In this document: positions 18,361-26,000 of the stretch, in pieces
Layout of the letters: each line of letters opens with the position of its first letter
Numbering within the stretch: position 1 is the first letter of the stretch
Assembly (NCBI GenBank): GCA_963761975.1
Contig: CAVXIR010000002.1
Location: 2,232,001-2,296,000 of the forward strand
Length of the DNA: 64,000 nt
From: JAMQPK01 sp963761975
Lineage (GTDB): Bacteria; Acidobacteriota; Vicinamibacteria; Vicinamibacterales; JAMQPK01
Direction of reading: 5' to 3'
Notes under the pieces: model-generated
Seen by the model: only the letters and a program-made list of their open reading frames with translations
Database searches by the model: none
Told to the model about the DNA's origin: nothing
Program-made: the position numbers and the translations under genes

Positions 18361-19159
18361 ACATCAACTCTTCCACAAATTCGACGCATTTATATTCGAG
18401 CAACTGCGCGTTCTTCTCGACGCGGCGATACAGCGGCATGCTCATCTTCCAGGGACGCGTGAACACTTTGGGATCTTCGATCGTCACGTCGTACTGCAGC
18501 ACATCGCGGCTGACCGGCGTATAGCGCTCGACGACGTGCAGCGCCTCGCTGTGAAAATTACCGGCCCGATCGAACCATGTTTCGCCGTTGAACGCGTTCA
18601 CATCGACGACCAGCGTGTCGCCCTCCCATCGGCCGCGCGACCACCCCATCCACGTATCGGCGGGGCTTTCGTCTTTGCTGTTCATGTAGATGGTGCGGCT
18701 TGCGCTGGCGTATTCATACGCCATCAGGACATGCGTTGGCGTCTGCACGATCTGGAACGGGTAGGGCATGTAGGTGGCTCGCGGCACGCCCGGCATGTAG
18801 CACTTGACCTCGGGATCGAGCTTCAGCCAGTTCGCGCCATTCTCCTTTTTCTTCGCGGCCGCCCACGGCTGATAGGGAATCTCATCGCCTTCCACGACGC
18901 CGAGTCCGGCTGGCACACTGAAGGCGGCGCCGAGCTCGAGCACCGGTCCCTGACGCGCGGCGTGACCCTGAATGTCCCAGTTGGCGGTGTTGTTGGCCTG
19001 CCAAATCCCGTTGAGATCGGGCTTGCCATCTTTGAATGCCGAGCGCGGTGCCTTATAGCCGGCTGGAGCTTGAGCCGCAGGCGCAACGGCGAACGAAAGG
19101 GCCGCAAGCCCGACGGCTGCACTCGCCGCAACTATCGCGCGTCTGATCCGGGTTTGCAT
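18332..19159 (-). CDS. Secreted 'PDLQG' family protein B (divergent member)
   Basis: A 275-residue protein with a signal peptide (MQTRIRRAIVAASAAVGLAA, ending near APAAQAP). It keeps the family signatures in altered form: GKPDLNGIWQANN, PFQIVQTPTHVLMAYEY, WSRGRWEGDTLVVDVNAF and LQYDVTIEDPKVFTRPW. The C-terminal YACHEGNY is replaced by YKCVEFVEELMYG. The conserved core suggests the same fold as proteins A, C and D but a different ligand site. It is followed by protein A with a 29-base overlap. Upstream lie a tccgg palindrome and a spacer full of ccttag and ctgccat words, then the DUF6152 gene on the same strand. The function is unknown. Confidence 0.85.
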   Translation of the reverse strand: MQTRIRRAIVAASAAVGLAALSFAVAPAAQAPAGYKAPRSAFKDGKPDLNGIWQANNTANWDIQGHAARQGPVLELGAAFSVPAGLGVVEGDEIPYQPWAAAKKKENGANWLKLDPEVKCYMPGVPRATYMPYPFQIVQTPTHVLMAYEYASASRTIYMNSKDESPADTWMGWSRGRWEGDTLVVDVNAFNGETWFDRAGNFHSEALHVVERYTPVSRDVLQYDVTIEDPKVFTRPWKMSMPLYRRVEKNAQLLEYKCVEFVEELMYGHLRKKTK

Positions 19160-19178
19160 CGAGAGGTTCTCCTGATCA

Positions 19179-19207
19179 CGGTCCGGCTAAAGCCGGACAC
19201 TACGTAC
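19179..19207 (-). repeat. Dispersed palindrome, tccgg...ccgga family (copy 5)
   Basis: gtccggctaaagccggac is followed by actacgtac. It lies just upstream of the start of PDLQG protein B on the opposite strand. It has the same stem and flank as the copies at 26 and 5191. Confidence 0.8.
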
Positions 19208-19290
19208 AGCCCTTAGCCCTCAGCCCTTAGATTAGCCTTCAGTCTTTAGCTCTTAGCCTTGCCATCTGCCATCTGCCATCCGCCCTGACA
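19208..19290. repeat. ccctta / ctgccat short-word array
   Basis: Imperfect copies of agcccttag words are followed by three copies of the gccatct word. Reverse-complement relatives (agatggcag) occur at 20709-20757 and 47695-47745. Confidence 0.65.
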
Positions 19291-19297
19291 GGCATCA

Positions 19298-19720
19298 CTA
19301 TTTAGGCGGTGGCTGCTGTGGATCGCCTGGAGCGCCGGTGCCGGTCGAGCCGATGAACAGTTTGCGCCCGTCCGGGAAGGTGATGTCCCTGCCGTTCCCC
19401 TTCAGGGTGCCGTCCTTCGCCTGGTATCCATCGACGACAATCACGGTCCCGGCCGGCAGCGAGTTCTTGTTCACACCGCGCCGGAAGAGCGTGTTCGGTG
19501 TGCCCCCTTCGATCATCCACTTGTCGACCATTCCGTCCGATCGCTTGACGTCGATATGAATCCAGGCGTGCGGATTAATCCACTCGACCCTCGTGACCGT
19601 GCCTTCAAGCTTGATCGGCTTCTTCGCATCGAACTCGGCGGCAAACGCGTGATGCGCCCGCACAGGCAGGGCAGCGGACAGAAGACTTATTACGGCAAGC
19701 GCAGACATCAGTGCTCTCAT
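19298..19720 (-). CDS. Secreted DUF6152 family protein
   Basis: About 140 residues with a signal peptide (MRALMSALAVISLLSAALP, ending at VRA). The mature start is AHHAFAAEFDAKKPIKLEG, followed by VTRVEWINPHAWIHIDV and DGRKLFIGSTGTGAPGDP. This matches the DUF6152 family of small periplasmic beta-rich proteins, whose function is unestablished. The His-rich N-terminus (HHAF) and INPHAW could bind metal. The ATG at 19720 is preferred to one 13 codons upstream because it has ggagga before it and begins a proper signal peptide. It starts 13 bases after the end of PDLQG protein C, so the two are co-transcribed. In my recollection DUF6152 genes commonly accompany PDLQG-type genes, consistent with a shared role. 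Confidence 0.85.
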   Translation of the reverse strand: MRALMSALAVISLLSAALPVRAHHAFAAEFDAKKPIKLEGTVTRVEWINPHAWIHIDVKRSDGMVDKWMIEGGTPNTLFRRGVNKNSLPAGTVIVVDGYQAKDGTLKGNGRDITFPDGRKLFIGSTGTGAPGDPQQPPPK

Positions 19721-19733
19721 GAATCCTCCGGTT

Positions 19734-20693
19734 TTATTTCTCCTCGGCCCGCGCACCACTCAGCAGGTTTGTCATGCCGTAATTCCCCTCGTGACACGCG
19801 TACTCGAATATCGGCCCTTTAGTCTTCATCATCGGCACTGCGGCTGTCCACGAACGAGTAAACGACGTCGGATCGTCGACCGTGAACTGGTAGTCGAGGG
19901 TGTCGGCGTCAATACGCGAGAATCGCTCGACGAGCCGCATCTCGGGGCCTGCTCCGCGGAAGTTCGTCTTGCCCGTGAAATTCGTCGTCGTCACGACGAG
20001 TGTGTTGCCGTCCCAGCGGCCGCGCGAGTCTCCCATCCACTGACGGACGCTCTGCGGCACATGAGGGCGGCCGTCGAGCGGAATGATACGCACATCGTGG
20101 ATCATCTCGATGAGAATCACCACGTAGCCAGGTGCCTGCAGTATCTGATAGTTGTTGTTGTACCCGCCTGGAATCATTGGCGGTCCCGCGACCGGCCACA
20201 GGATGCAGCGCTCGGCGAGGCTTCGATCTTCCGGGCCGTCGGCAGGGCTGCGCTTGCGCGCCGCGGCACGCGCATCAGCTCGCTGCTGCGCGTCCGGGGT
20301 CAGCGGCGGCACTCGTCCGTCGGGCGGGTCCACGACGAGGGACGTGCGCCTGGTGCCGACCACCTTTGTTCCGCGATCGTACCAGAACTGGTTGTAAGCG
20401 CGCCCGAGGTCGGCATCGGTGCCGCCGCCGCGATTATCTGCATCGCGGGCCTCGAGCGTCTGCTTTTCAAATTCAGCGGCTTCCTGTTCGGTCAGGACCG
20501 GCTTGCCTCCGAGGTTCGCGGGCCGTTCGAATGGTGTGATGGTGGCGTTTGTCCACAGTCCCTGCAAATCCGGATCGCCCCAGGGAGTGCGGGGGTGGCT
20601 GTGCCGTGCCGGCGCCTGAGCGACGAGCGTCGCAACAGCCAGCGACACTCCGGCCACGGTCATCGTCAGGTAGGCACCAAAGGGGTGACGCAT
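19734..20693 (-). CDS. Secreted 'PDLQG' family protein C
   Basis: A 319-residue protein with a signal peptide (MRHPFGAYLTMTVAGVSLAV, ending near VAQA). It has all the family blocks: PRTPWGDPDLQGLW, PVLTEQEAAEFE, FWYDRGTKVVGTRRTSLVVD, YNNNYQILQAPGYVVIL, MIHDVRIIPLDGRPH, GDSRGRWDGNTLVVTTTNF and FEYACHEGNYGM. It is intact and very close to the repaired protein A, so it serves as the reference copy. It is probably the first gene of a minus-strand operon C, DUF6152, B, A. The function is unknown. The conserved His in MIHD and RPH and the Cys-His in YACHEG are candidate ligand residues. The spacer to the divergent cytochrome gene contains agatggcag words. Confidence 0.87.
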   Translation of the reverse strand: MRHPFGAYLTMTVAGVSLAVATLVAQAPARHSHPRTPWGDPDLQGLWTNATITPFERPANLGGKPVLTEQEAAEFEKQTLEARDADNRGGGTDADLGRAYNQFWYDRGTKVVGTRRTSLVVDPPDGRVPPLTPDAQQRADARAAARKRSPADGPEDRSLAERCILWPVAGPPMIPGGYNNNYQILQAPGYVVILIEMIHDVRIIPLDGRPHVPQSVRQWMGDSRGRWDGNTLVVTTTNFTGKTNFRGAGPEMRLVERFSRIDADTLDYQFTVDDPTSFTRSWTAAVPMMKTKGPIFEYACHEGNYGMTNLLSGARAEEK

Positions 20694-20708
20694 CTTCAGT
20701 GTCTCCCG

Positions 20709-20757
20709 TCAGGGCAGATGGCAGAGGGCAAATGGCAGAGGGCAGATGGCAGATGGC
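20709..20757. repeat. agatggcagagggc short-word array
   Basis: Tandem imperfect copies of gcagatggcagagg lie in the divergent spacer between PDLQG protein C and the di-heme cytochrome. They are reverse-complement relatives of the array at 19250-19290. Confidence 0.7.
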
Positions 20758-20891
20758 ATGACACCATTCGAGCCGAAGATAGACCCTTCAAATCAAGGTG
20801 TCAATTGATTCGGTAGGGTTTAGACTTCAGTCCGCCCTTCGGTAAACTCAGGGCGTTCCGAGCGGAGTCGAGGGACGGAGGGACCCCACAT

Positions 20892-22025
20892 ATGAAGCTC
20901 GTTGGCGGCGCTGCAACCACGTTTGCCCTGTTCATGAGCGTCGCGCTGACCGCACAGACGGGCAGCCAGAACCGCCCGCCGCCCGCCGAACAGGTCTTCA
21001 AGAACATCCAGGTGCTCAAAGGCATTCCCGTGGACGATTTCCTGGACACGATGGGCATCATGTCGGCGGCCCTGGGCTTTGATTGCGTGGAATGTCACGT
21101 GGGTGCAGGCACCGATACTGTGAATTGGGAATTCGACACCGCGAAAAAACGAACGGCGCGGCGGATGACGCTGATGGTCGCCGCCATCAACCGCAGCAAT
21201 TTCGCTGGGCGTCAGGTCGTCACCTGCTGGACGTGTCACCGCGGCCGCGATATTCCAGTGACGATGCCAGCGATCGATGCCGTGTACGGCGAGCCGGTTC
21301 TCGAGCCCGACCTCATCGTCACCGAGTCGGCGGCGGGGGAGCCATCTGCCGAGGCGATTCTCGACAAATATCTGCAAGCCCTCGGGGGCGCCGAGCGTCT
21401 GGCAAAGGTGACCAGCTTCATTGCGACCGCCACGAGCGAGGGTTTTCGCGGATTTGGCGGTGGCGGCCAGGTGCAAATTTTCGCGAAGGCGCCGGATCAG
21501 CGCGCAACGATCATCAAATTTGCGGAGAACATCGGCCGGCAGGATGCCATCCGCGTGTTTGACGGCAAAAGTGGTTGGGTGTCGGCACCGCTCTCCGTCG
21601 TGCCGGAATATGCGTTAGGTGGAAGCGAACTGGATGGCGCCCGCCTCGACGCCCAGTTGTCATTCCCGTCACAGATCAAAAAAACTCTCACTCAGCTGCG
21701 CGTTGGTCCGCCCGACAACATCGGCGGCCGCGACGTTCACGTGGTGCAAGGGAACGGCGGGCGGGGGCTCGTCGCGACGTTGTATTTCGACAGGGAGTCG
21801 GGCTTGCTCGTGCGGATGGTCCGCTTTGGCACCTCACCGATCGGACGCGCGCCGACGCAGGTCGATTTCGCCGACTATCGCGATGTGCCGGGAGCCGGCA
21901 TCAAGATGCCGTTCCGCTGGACGTTCGGCTGGCTCAACGGTCGGGACAGTTTCGAGTTGAAGGAAGTCCGCGTCAACGCGCCGATCGATGCGGCGGTCTT
22001 TGCGCCTCCCAAGAGCAGAAAGTAA
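20892..22025 (+). CDS. Secreted cytochrome with reaction-centre-type di-heme domain
   Basis: A 377-residue protein with a signal peptide (MKLVGGAATTFALFMSVALT, ending near AQTG). The first part resembles half of the photosynthetic reaction-centre cytochrome c subunit family: FKNIQVLKGIPVDDFLDTMG, then heme sites CVECH and CWTCH, with a MTLMVAAINR helix whose Met may be an axial ligand. The second part (from about residue 155, EAILDKYLQALGGAERLAKV) looks like a LolA/outer-membrane lipoprotein-like beta-sheet domain seen in other acidobacterial proteins. The organism need not be phototrophic, since such domains are widespread in acidobacteria. It probably transfers electrons in the periplasm. 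It lies divergent from PDLQG protein C and just before PDLQG protein D. Confidence 0.87.
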   Translation: MKLVGGAATTFALFMSVALTAQTGSQNRPPPAEQVFKNIQVLKGIPVDDFLDTMGIMSAALGFDCVECHVGAGTDTVNWEFDTAKKRTARRMTLMVAAINRSNFAGRQVVTCWTCHRGRDIPVTMPAIDAVYGEPVLEPDLIVTESAAGEPSAEAILDKYLQALGGAERLAKVTSFIATATSEGFRGFGGGGQVQIFAKAPDQRATIIKFAENIGRQDAIRVFDGKSGWVSAPLSVVPEYALGGSELDGARLDAQLSFPSQIKKTLTQLRVGPPDNIGGRDVHVVQGNGGRGLVATLYFDRESGLLVRMVRFGTSPIGRAPTQVDFADYRDVPGAGIKMPFRWTFGWLNGRDSFELKEVRVNAPIDAAVFAPPKSRK

Positions 22026-22083
22026 GACGAAATTTACGGTAGTGAGACGACATTTACGGTAGCGCAGGGCTTCTGCCCTGCCG
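22026..22083 (+). repeat. Direct repeat plus gcagggctt...ccctgc palindrome
   Basis: The word acgacatttacggtag occurs twice in near-identical form (22026-22043 and 22046-22062) and runs into agcgcagggcttctgccctg. The palindrome is a relative of those at 43094 and 47616. Confidence 0.7.
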
Positions 22084-22086
22084 TCA

Positions 22087-23145
22087 GTGAAAGCGAAGTG
22101 GCTCGTGCCAAGCAAAACATTACTCGCCGCAATCGTCGCGCTGACGATAGTGCTCTTCCCAATCTCCGTCGCGAGCCAGGCGACCAAGTGGACGCCTCCG
22201 CTCACGCCAGACGGGAAGCCCGAATTGCAGGGTGTATGGCTGAACCAGAGCGCCACGCCGCTGGAACGGCCTAAGGAACTCGCCGGGCGGGAGTTTCTGA
22301 CGGATGACGAAGTCGCCGAGCTCAAGAAGCGAGCCGCGCGCCTCTTCGACGTCAGCGCCGACAGCGACTTCCCCGGCGGAGATAACTTCTTTCTCGCCCT
22401 GCTGGCCAACCCCCCCGATCGCTACATCAGCCCGACGGCGACCGGCAGTGCCACGGTGATGATCGAACGCACGATCGAGAATCGCACATCGCTCATCTCC
22501 GATCCGGCCGACGGAAAAATTCCGCAGATGACACCGGACGGGCAGGCGAGATTCGCCAGAACGCCGCCGCCGACCGCAGCCGGAGGGCGGCCGGCATCCG
22601 GACCGGAAGATCTCAGCAATGCGCTGCGCTGCATCACCTACGGCATACCGCGCATTGGCATGCAGAACATCAACTCTGCGGGCCCGATGGGCTTTTACCA
22701 GATTCTGCAGACTCCCGGTTACCTGGCGATTACCCTCGAGGCCATCCATGAAACCCGCATCATTCCCTTGGATGGCCGTGCACATCTTCCGCAGAATCTG
22801 AGGCTGTGGAGCGGAGATTCGCGAGGCCGGTGGGAGGGAGACACGCTGGTTGTCGACACCACCAACTTTTCGCCGAAGAGCAACTTCATGGGATCCGCCG
22901 AGACCCTGCACGTCGTCGAGCGGTTTAAGCGCGTGGCCGACGATACGCTTCAATACGAAGTCACCGTGGACGATCTGAAGACGTGGACCAAGCCCTGGAC
23001 GGTCGTCATTCGCATGAAGCGATCGCAGGACAAGCTCTACGAGTACGCGTGCCATGAAGGCAACTACGTGACGATGGAAGGTATTCTGGGCGCCGCTCGC
23101 GCGGACGAGCGAGCCGCCGACGACACCGAGCGTGAACCAAAATAG
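22087..23145 (+). CDS. Secreted 'PDLQG' family protein D
   Basis: A 352-residue protein from a GTG start, with a signal peptide (LLAAIVALTIVLFPISVAS). Family blocks: TPDGKPELQGVWLNQSATPLE, REFLTDDEVAELKKRAA, FYQILQTPGYLAITLEAIHE, RIIPLDGRAHLPQNL, GDSRGRWEGDTLVVDTTNF and YEYACHEGNYVTM. It is intact. It follows the di-heme cytochrome by 61 bases that hold a direct repeat and a palindrome, so the two may be co-transcribed. It differs from A and C in having an insert around DRYISPTATGSATVM, a feature that may alter specificity. The function is unknown. Its place between two cytochrome genes hints at a redox-linked role for the family, which is inference. Confidence 0.85.
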   Translation: MKAKWLVPSKTLLAAIVALTIVLFPISVASQATKWTPPLTPDGKPELQGVWLNQSATPLERPKELAGREFLTDDEVAELKKRAARLFDVSADSDFPGGDNFFLALLANPPDRYISPTATGSATVMIERTIENRTSLISDPADGKIPQMTPDGQARFARTPPPTAAGGRPASGPEDLSNALRCITYGIPRIGMQNINSAGPMGFYQILQTPGYLAITLEAIHETRIIPLDGRAHLPQNLRLWSGDSRGRWEGDTLVVDTTNFSPKSNFMGSAETLHVVERFKRVADDTLQYEVTVDDLKTWTKPWTVVIRMKRSQDKLYEYACHEGNYVTMEGILGAARADERAADDTEREPK

Positions 23146-24387
23146 TCAGTAGCCGAAGTCCGCAACGCTCGTCGAACCAGCCGTCACGCGAACCTGTTGC
23201 GTGACCAGTCCGAACCGCTCGTGCCATGCCTGGATCGTATGGGTTCCCTCCGGCACATTCTCTATGGCGTAAGTGCCGGCGGCGCTGCTGGTGGCGTAAT
23301 AGGGGTGGCTGACGACGCCGACGAATGCGGTCATCCAGCGATGCACGTCGCACGAGACGCGCAACATGACCTCTGGGTTGTTCAACTGAAGCTGCTGGAC
23401 GAGGCCGGCTGTCGGTTGGCCGAAGTTGAAGTCATTTGCGTGTGCTGAGACTCCGTGGACGTTATGAAGAAGTGCGTCGCTGTTCCGCACTTGTACAGTT
23501 TGTCCGACACGCGCGCCGACGACTCGTGGAACGTACACGCACGCACGCTGATCGATGACCACGGGCTCGGTGGGCACCGGTGACGCCGGGAACGATCCCT
23601 GCAGGCTGACGAAGACATTGGCCAGACTGCCGTCAGCCGTGGCGGTCACGACTTCCTGCACCGGGCGTTTGTCCGCGTTCAGCTTCGCGCACATCGGATC
23701 CATTCCCATCCTGATGACGGGATTGCCTGGCGGCTTGCCCTTCACCCGAATGTGGCCTTTGATGATGCCGCCCTTTGAAGGCGGCGTGCTGGTGCCTCCG
23801 GCCGCCGTCTCAGGAGCGGCTTCCGTGGCCAGCTTCCACGCCGACGCGCCCTCAGGTGGATACCAATAGTGCTGGTGGCATGCTTCGCAGGCGTTCTCGA
23901 TCTTTTCGCCTGCATCGAATAAACCCTTGGCATTTCTCGCGTTGACCGCGGTCAGCGCGGGAACTGCCGCATCGTGCAGCCGATCGACCAGCGCGGTCCA
24001 GGTTGCCGGGTCGTCGGCAATCAGCTTCTGGATGGTTTCGGGATGAAGCTCGATGCGGGGGTTTTCCGATTTTTCCCCAGGCTTGGCAACGAGGCGGCCT
24101 GGAACGCGAAGCAGATTGGTCGCTTCCACCAATTGAACGGCACTGCGCTGAACCGCGGTCCATTCCTCATCGGTTCGCGGCTCCCGCTCTTCGGTGCCCG
24201 AAATACTGACGATCGTCGCCACCGCATTCCACAGGACATCGGCCTCCGGATCGATGATCGAGAGCATGATGTCTTTGACCGTCGCCGTCGGCCTGAACTG
24301 CGGTTGCGGCTGCGGCGTCTCTCGAGAGCAGCCGCCGCCCGATGCTGCCGCGACACCCAGCGCGATGACGAACAAGAAGCGTCGCAT
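23146..24387 (-). CDS. Lipoprotein with cytochrome-like and cupredoxin-like domains
   Basis: 413 residues. The signal peptide ends in a lipobox (AAASGGGCS, Cys near residue 21), so it is a lipoprotein. The N-terminal helical region (about 30-190) ends with a heme motif CEACH followed by QHYWYP, as in cytochrome c-prime-like folds. A beta-rich domain follows (IKGHIRVKGKPPGNPVI) with a type 1 copper-like set: LLHNVHG supplies a His, and CDVHRWM supplies Cys, His and Met in CxxHxxM spacing. The C-terminus is a carboxypeptidase-regulatory-like stretch (GTYAIENVPEGTHTIQAW). It should carry electrons at the membrane surface. It converges with PDLQG protein D and precedes no obvious terminal oxidase in the window. 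Confidence 0.85.
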   Translation of the reverse strand: MRRFLFVIALGVAAASGGGCSRETPQPQPQFRPTATVKDIMLSIIDPEADVLWNAVATIVSISGTEEREPRTDEEWTAVQRSAVQLVEATNLLRVPGRLVAKPGEKSENPRIELHPETIQKLIADDPATWTALVDRLHDAAVPALTAVNARNAKGLFDAGEKIENACEACHQHYWYPPEGASAWKLATEAAPETAAGGTSTPPSKGGIIKGHIRVKGKPPGNPVIRMGMDPMCAKLNADKRPVQEVVTATADGSLANVFVSLQGSFPASPVPTEPVVIDQRACVYVPRVVGARVGQTVQVRNSDALLHNVHGVSAHANDFNFGQPTAGLVQQLQLNNPEVMLRVSCDVHRWMTAFVGVVSHPYYATSSAAGTYAIENVPEGTHTIQAWHERFGLVTQQVRVTAGSTSVADFGY

Positions 24388-24426
24388 GTCGTTTCAGTGG
24401 AGTCTCTGCCGCACGAGGAGAGGATG

Positions 24427-25776
24427 TCAAGCGCCGCGCTGGTTGAGCACTACCCTGGGGCCGCCTGCGGGGGCGAGAAAGAATCCGCGGCGCACCATTG
24501 CAGCATTTGGGTTTTCAATGCGCAACCGGGCTTGCGAGAGAATGGTGGCCAGAATGCTCTTCATCTCGAATAGCGCAAACGCATATCCGAGGCATCGCCG
24601 GACGCCGCCGCCGAAGGGTGTCCATTCATATGGATCGATCACCCGCTTGCCCAGGAAGCGTTCGGGCTTGAAATCGTCGGGTTCAGGATAGAGCTCTCGC
24701 CTGCGATGCAGGAGGTACATCGCGTTGACGACGATAGCGCCGGGAGGAATCACATGGCCGCCGATTTCGAACGCCCGCTTGACGAGCCGCGCGCCGCCGA
24801 CGGGCATGATCGGACGGATTCTCAGCGATTCTTTGACCACCGCATCGAGATAGTTCATCTGTGACAGGTGCGCCGCAGTCATGGCGCCGTTCCCGACCAG
24901 CGCGTTCAGCTCGTCGCGAATTCGCCGTTCGACGTCGGGCAGCGAGAGGATGCGCTCGAACGCCCACGACAGCGCCGTGCCCGTGGTTTCGTGTCCAGCC
25001 ATCAGCATCACGACGAGTTCGTCGCGCACTTGTTCGTCGGTCAGCAGTGATCCGTCTTCATAGTGGACCTGAAGCAGAAGCGACAGGATGTCCTCGCGAC
25101 CTTCCGCGTCGCGCGCGAGCCGTCGAGTCTGGATTTCACGATGGAGGGCGGCATCGTTGCGTCGCTTGAGCCGGAGGATGCGCCCCCATGGGCTCCACGG
25201 TCCCCAGTCGTGCTGCAATGGTCGCGCAAGGAGCAGCGGAGACGCCACGGCGTGATTGGCGAAATCGGTCAGCGCCGCGACGAGCTCCGAGTTTTGTCCG
25301 TTGTTCGTGTCGACGCCGAACACGGCGCGAATAATCGCCTGAAGCGTCATCTTCTGCGTTTCCCGGTTCATGGCGAACGGGGCACCCGGGCGCCATCGCG
25401 CGACGGCGTCGGACGCGATCCGATGGATCAGATCAAAATACACGCGCATACGATCGCCGTGAAACTGCGGCAACAGCAGGCGTCGGCGATCGAGATGCGC
25501 CGATTCGTCCATGATGAAGACCGACGCGTCTCCGGCGAGCGGCCCGAACACGCTTGCGTTCGCTTCGCCTGCATGGACGTCTTCGGACGGCGCCGTGAAC
25601 AGCGTCTTGAGAAGAGGCGGCGACCAGACGAACACCCAGGGGTATGTCCCCATCAGCCGCAGCGTGAAGATGTCGCCAAACTGCCGAGCACACTCGTCGA
25701 GGAACGGCAGCGGATTGCGGACGTACCGATACGTTTGAACGACCGTGGGTAGCGAAGGGCCTGGCGGTAGCGCCAC
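24427..25776 (-). CDS. Cytochrome P450
   Basis: A 449-residue bacterial P450 without a membrane anchor, starting directly at the proline-rich LPPGPSLP. Diagnostic motifs: the I-helix oxygen-activation motif AGHETT (residues 260-265), the ExxR motif KESLR (315-319), the PERF region (FKPERFLG) and the heme-thiolate loop FGGGVRRCLG with Cys395. The sequence style is near CYP110/CYP102-like fatty-acid or terpenoid hydroxylases, but the substrate cannot be read from sequence. No redox partner gene lies next to it, although the neighbouring cytochrome-cupredoxin lipoprotein is on the same strand 39 bases downstream. Upstream is the ggtgcgat repeat array. Confident on family, not on substrate. Confidence 0.95.
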   Translation of the reverse strand: MALPPGPSLPTVVQTYRYVRNPLPFLDECARQFGDIFTLRLMGTYPWVFVWSPPLLKTLFTAPSEDVHAGEANASVFGPLAGDASVFIMDESAHLDRRRLLLPQFHGDRMRVYFDLIHRIASDAVARWRPGAPFAMNRETQKMTLQAIIRAVFGVDTNNGQNSELVAALTDFANHAVASPLLLARPLQHDWGPWSPWGRILRLKRRNDAALHREIQTRRLARDAEGREDILSLLLQVHYEDGSLLTDEQVRDELVVMLMAGHETTGTALSWAFERILSLPDVERRIRDELNALVGNGAMTAAHLSQMNYLDAVVKESLRIRPIMPVGGARLVKRAFEIGGHVIPPGAIVVNAMYLLHRRRELYPEPDDFKPERFLGKRVIDPYEWTPFGGGVRRCLGYAFALFEMKSILATILSQARLRIENPNAAMVRRGFFLAPAGGPRVVLNQRGA

Positions 25777-25793
25777 AACCCGATGATAACTCC

Positions 25794-25902
25794 GGGTGCG
25801 ATGGGTGCGATGGGTGCGATGGGTGCGATGGGTGCGATGGGTGCGATGGGTGCGTTGGGTGCGAGGGGTGCGAGGGGTGCGATAGGTGCGATAGGTGCGG
25901 TG
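25794..25902 (+). repeat. gggtgcgat tandem array, left of the kinase gene
   Basis: About twelve tandem copies of gggtgcgat with variants (gttgg, gaggg, gatag). The reverse-complement word array lies at 29107-29187, so the kinase gene is bracketed by inverted copies. There are no spacers, so it is not a CRISPR array. In frame it reads as repeated Gly-Ala-Met, which I take as incidental. Confidence 0.85.
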
Positions 25903-26000
25903 AGCCTGCCTCGCCGAAGCGATCTGGGAACTCAGCGCGAAGGCGGGAGTGAAAACTGCCTTAAATTACGCGTTAACGATTATGCTGGGCTCATCGTAAC

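Noticed and set aside
18262..19216. 439-residue plus frame over the PDLQG genes
   Set aside because: Antisense to two clear family members with no motif of its own.
25794..25902. Possible CRISPR-like array
   Set aside because: The 9-base words are contiguous with no unique spacers, and no cas gene is in the window.
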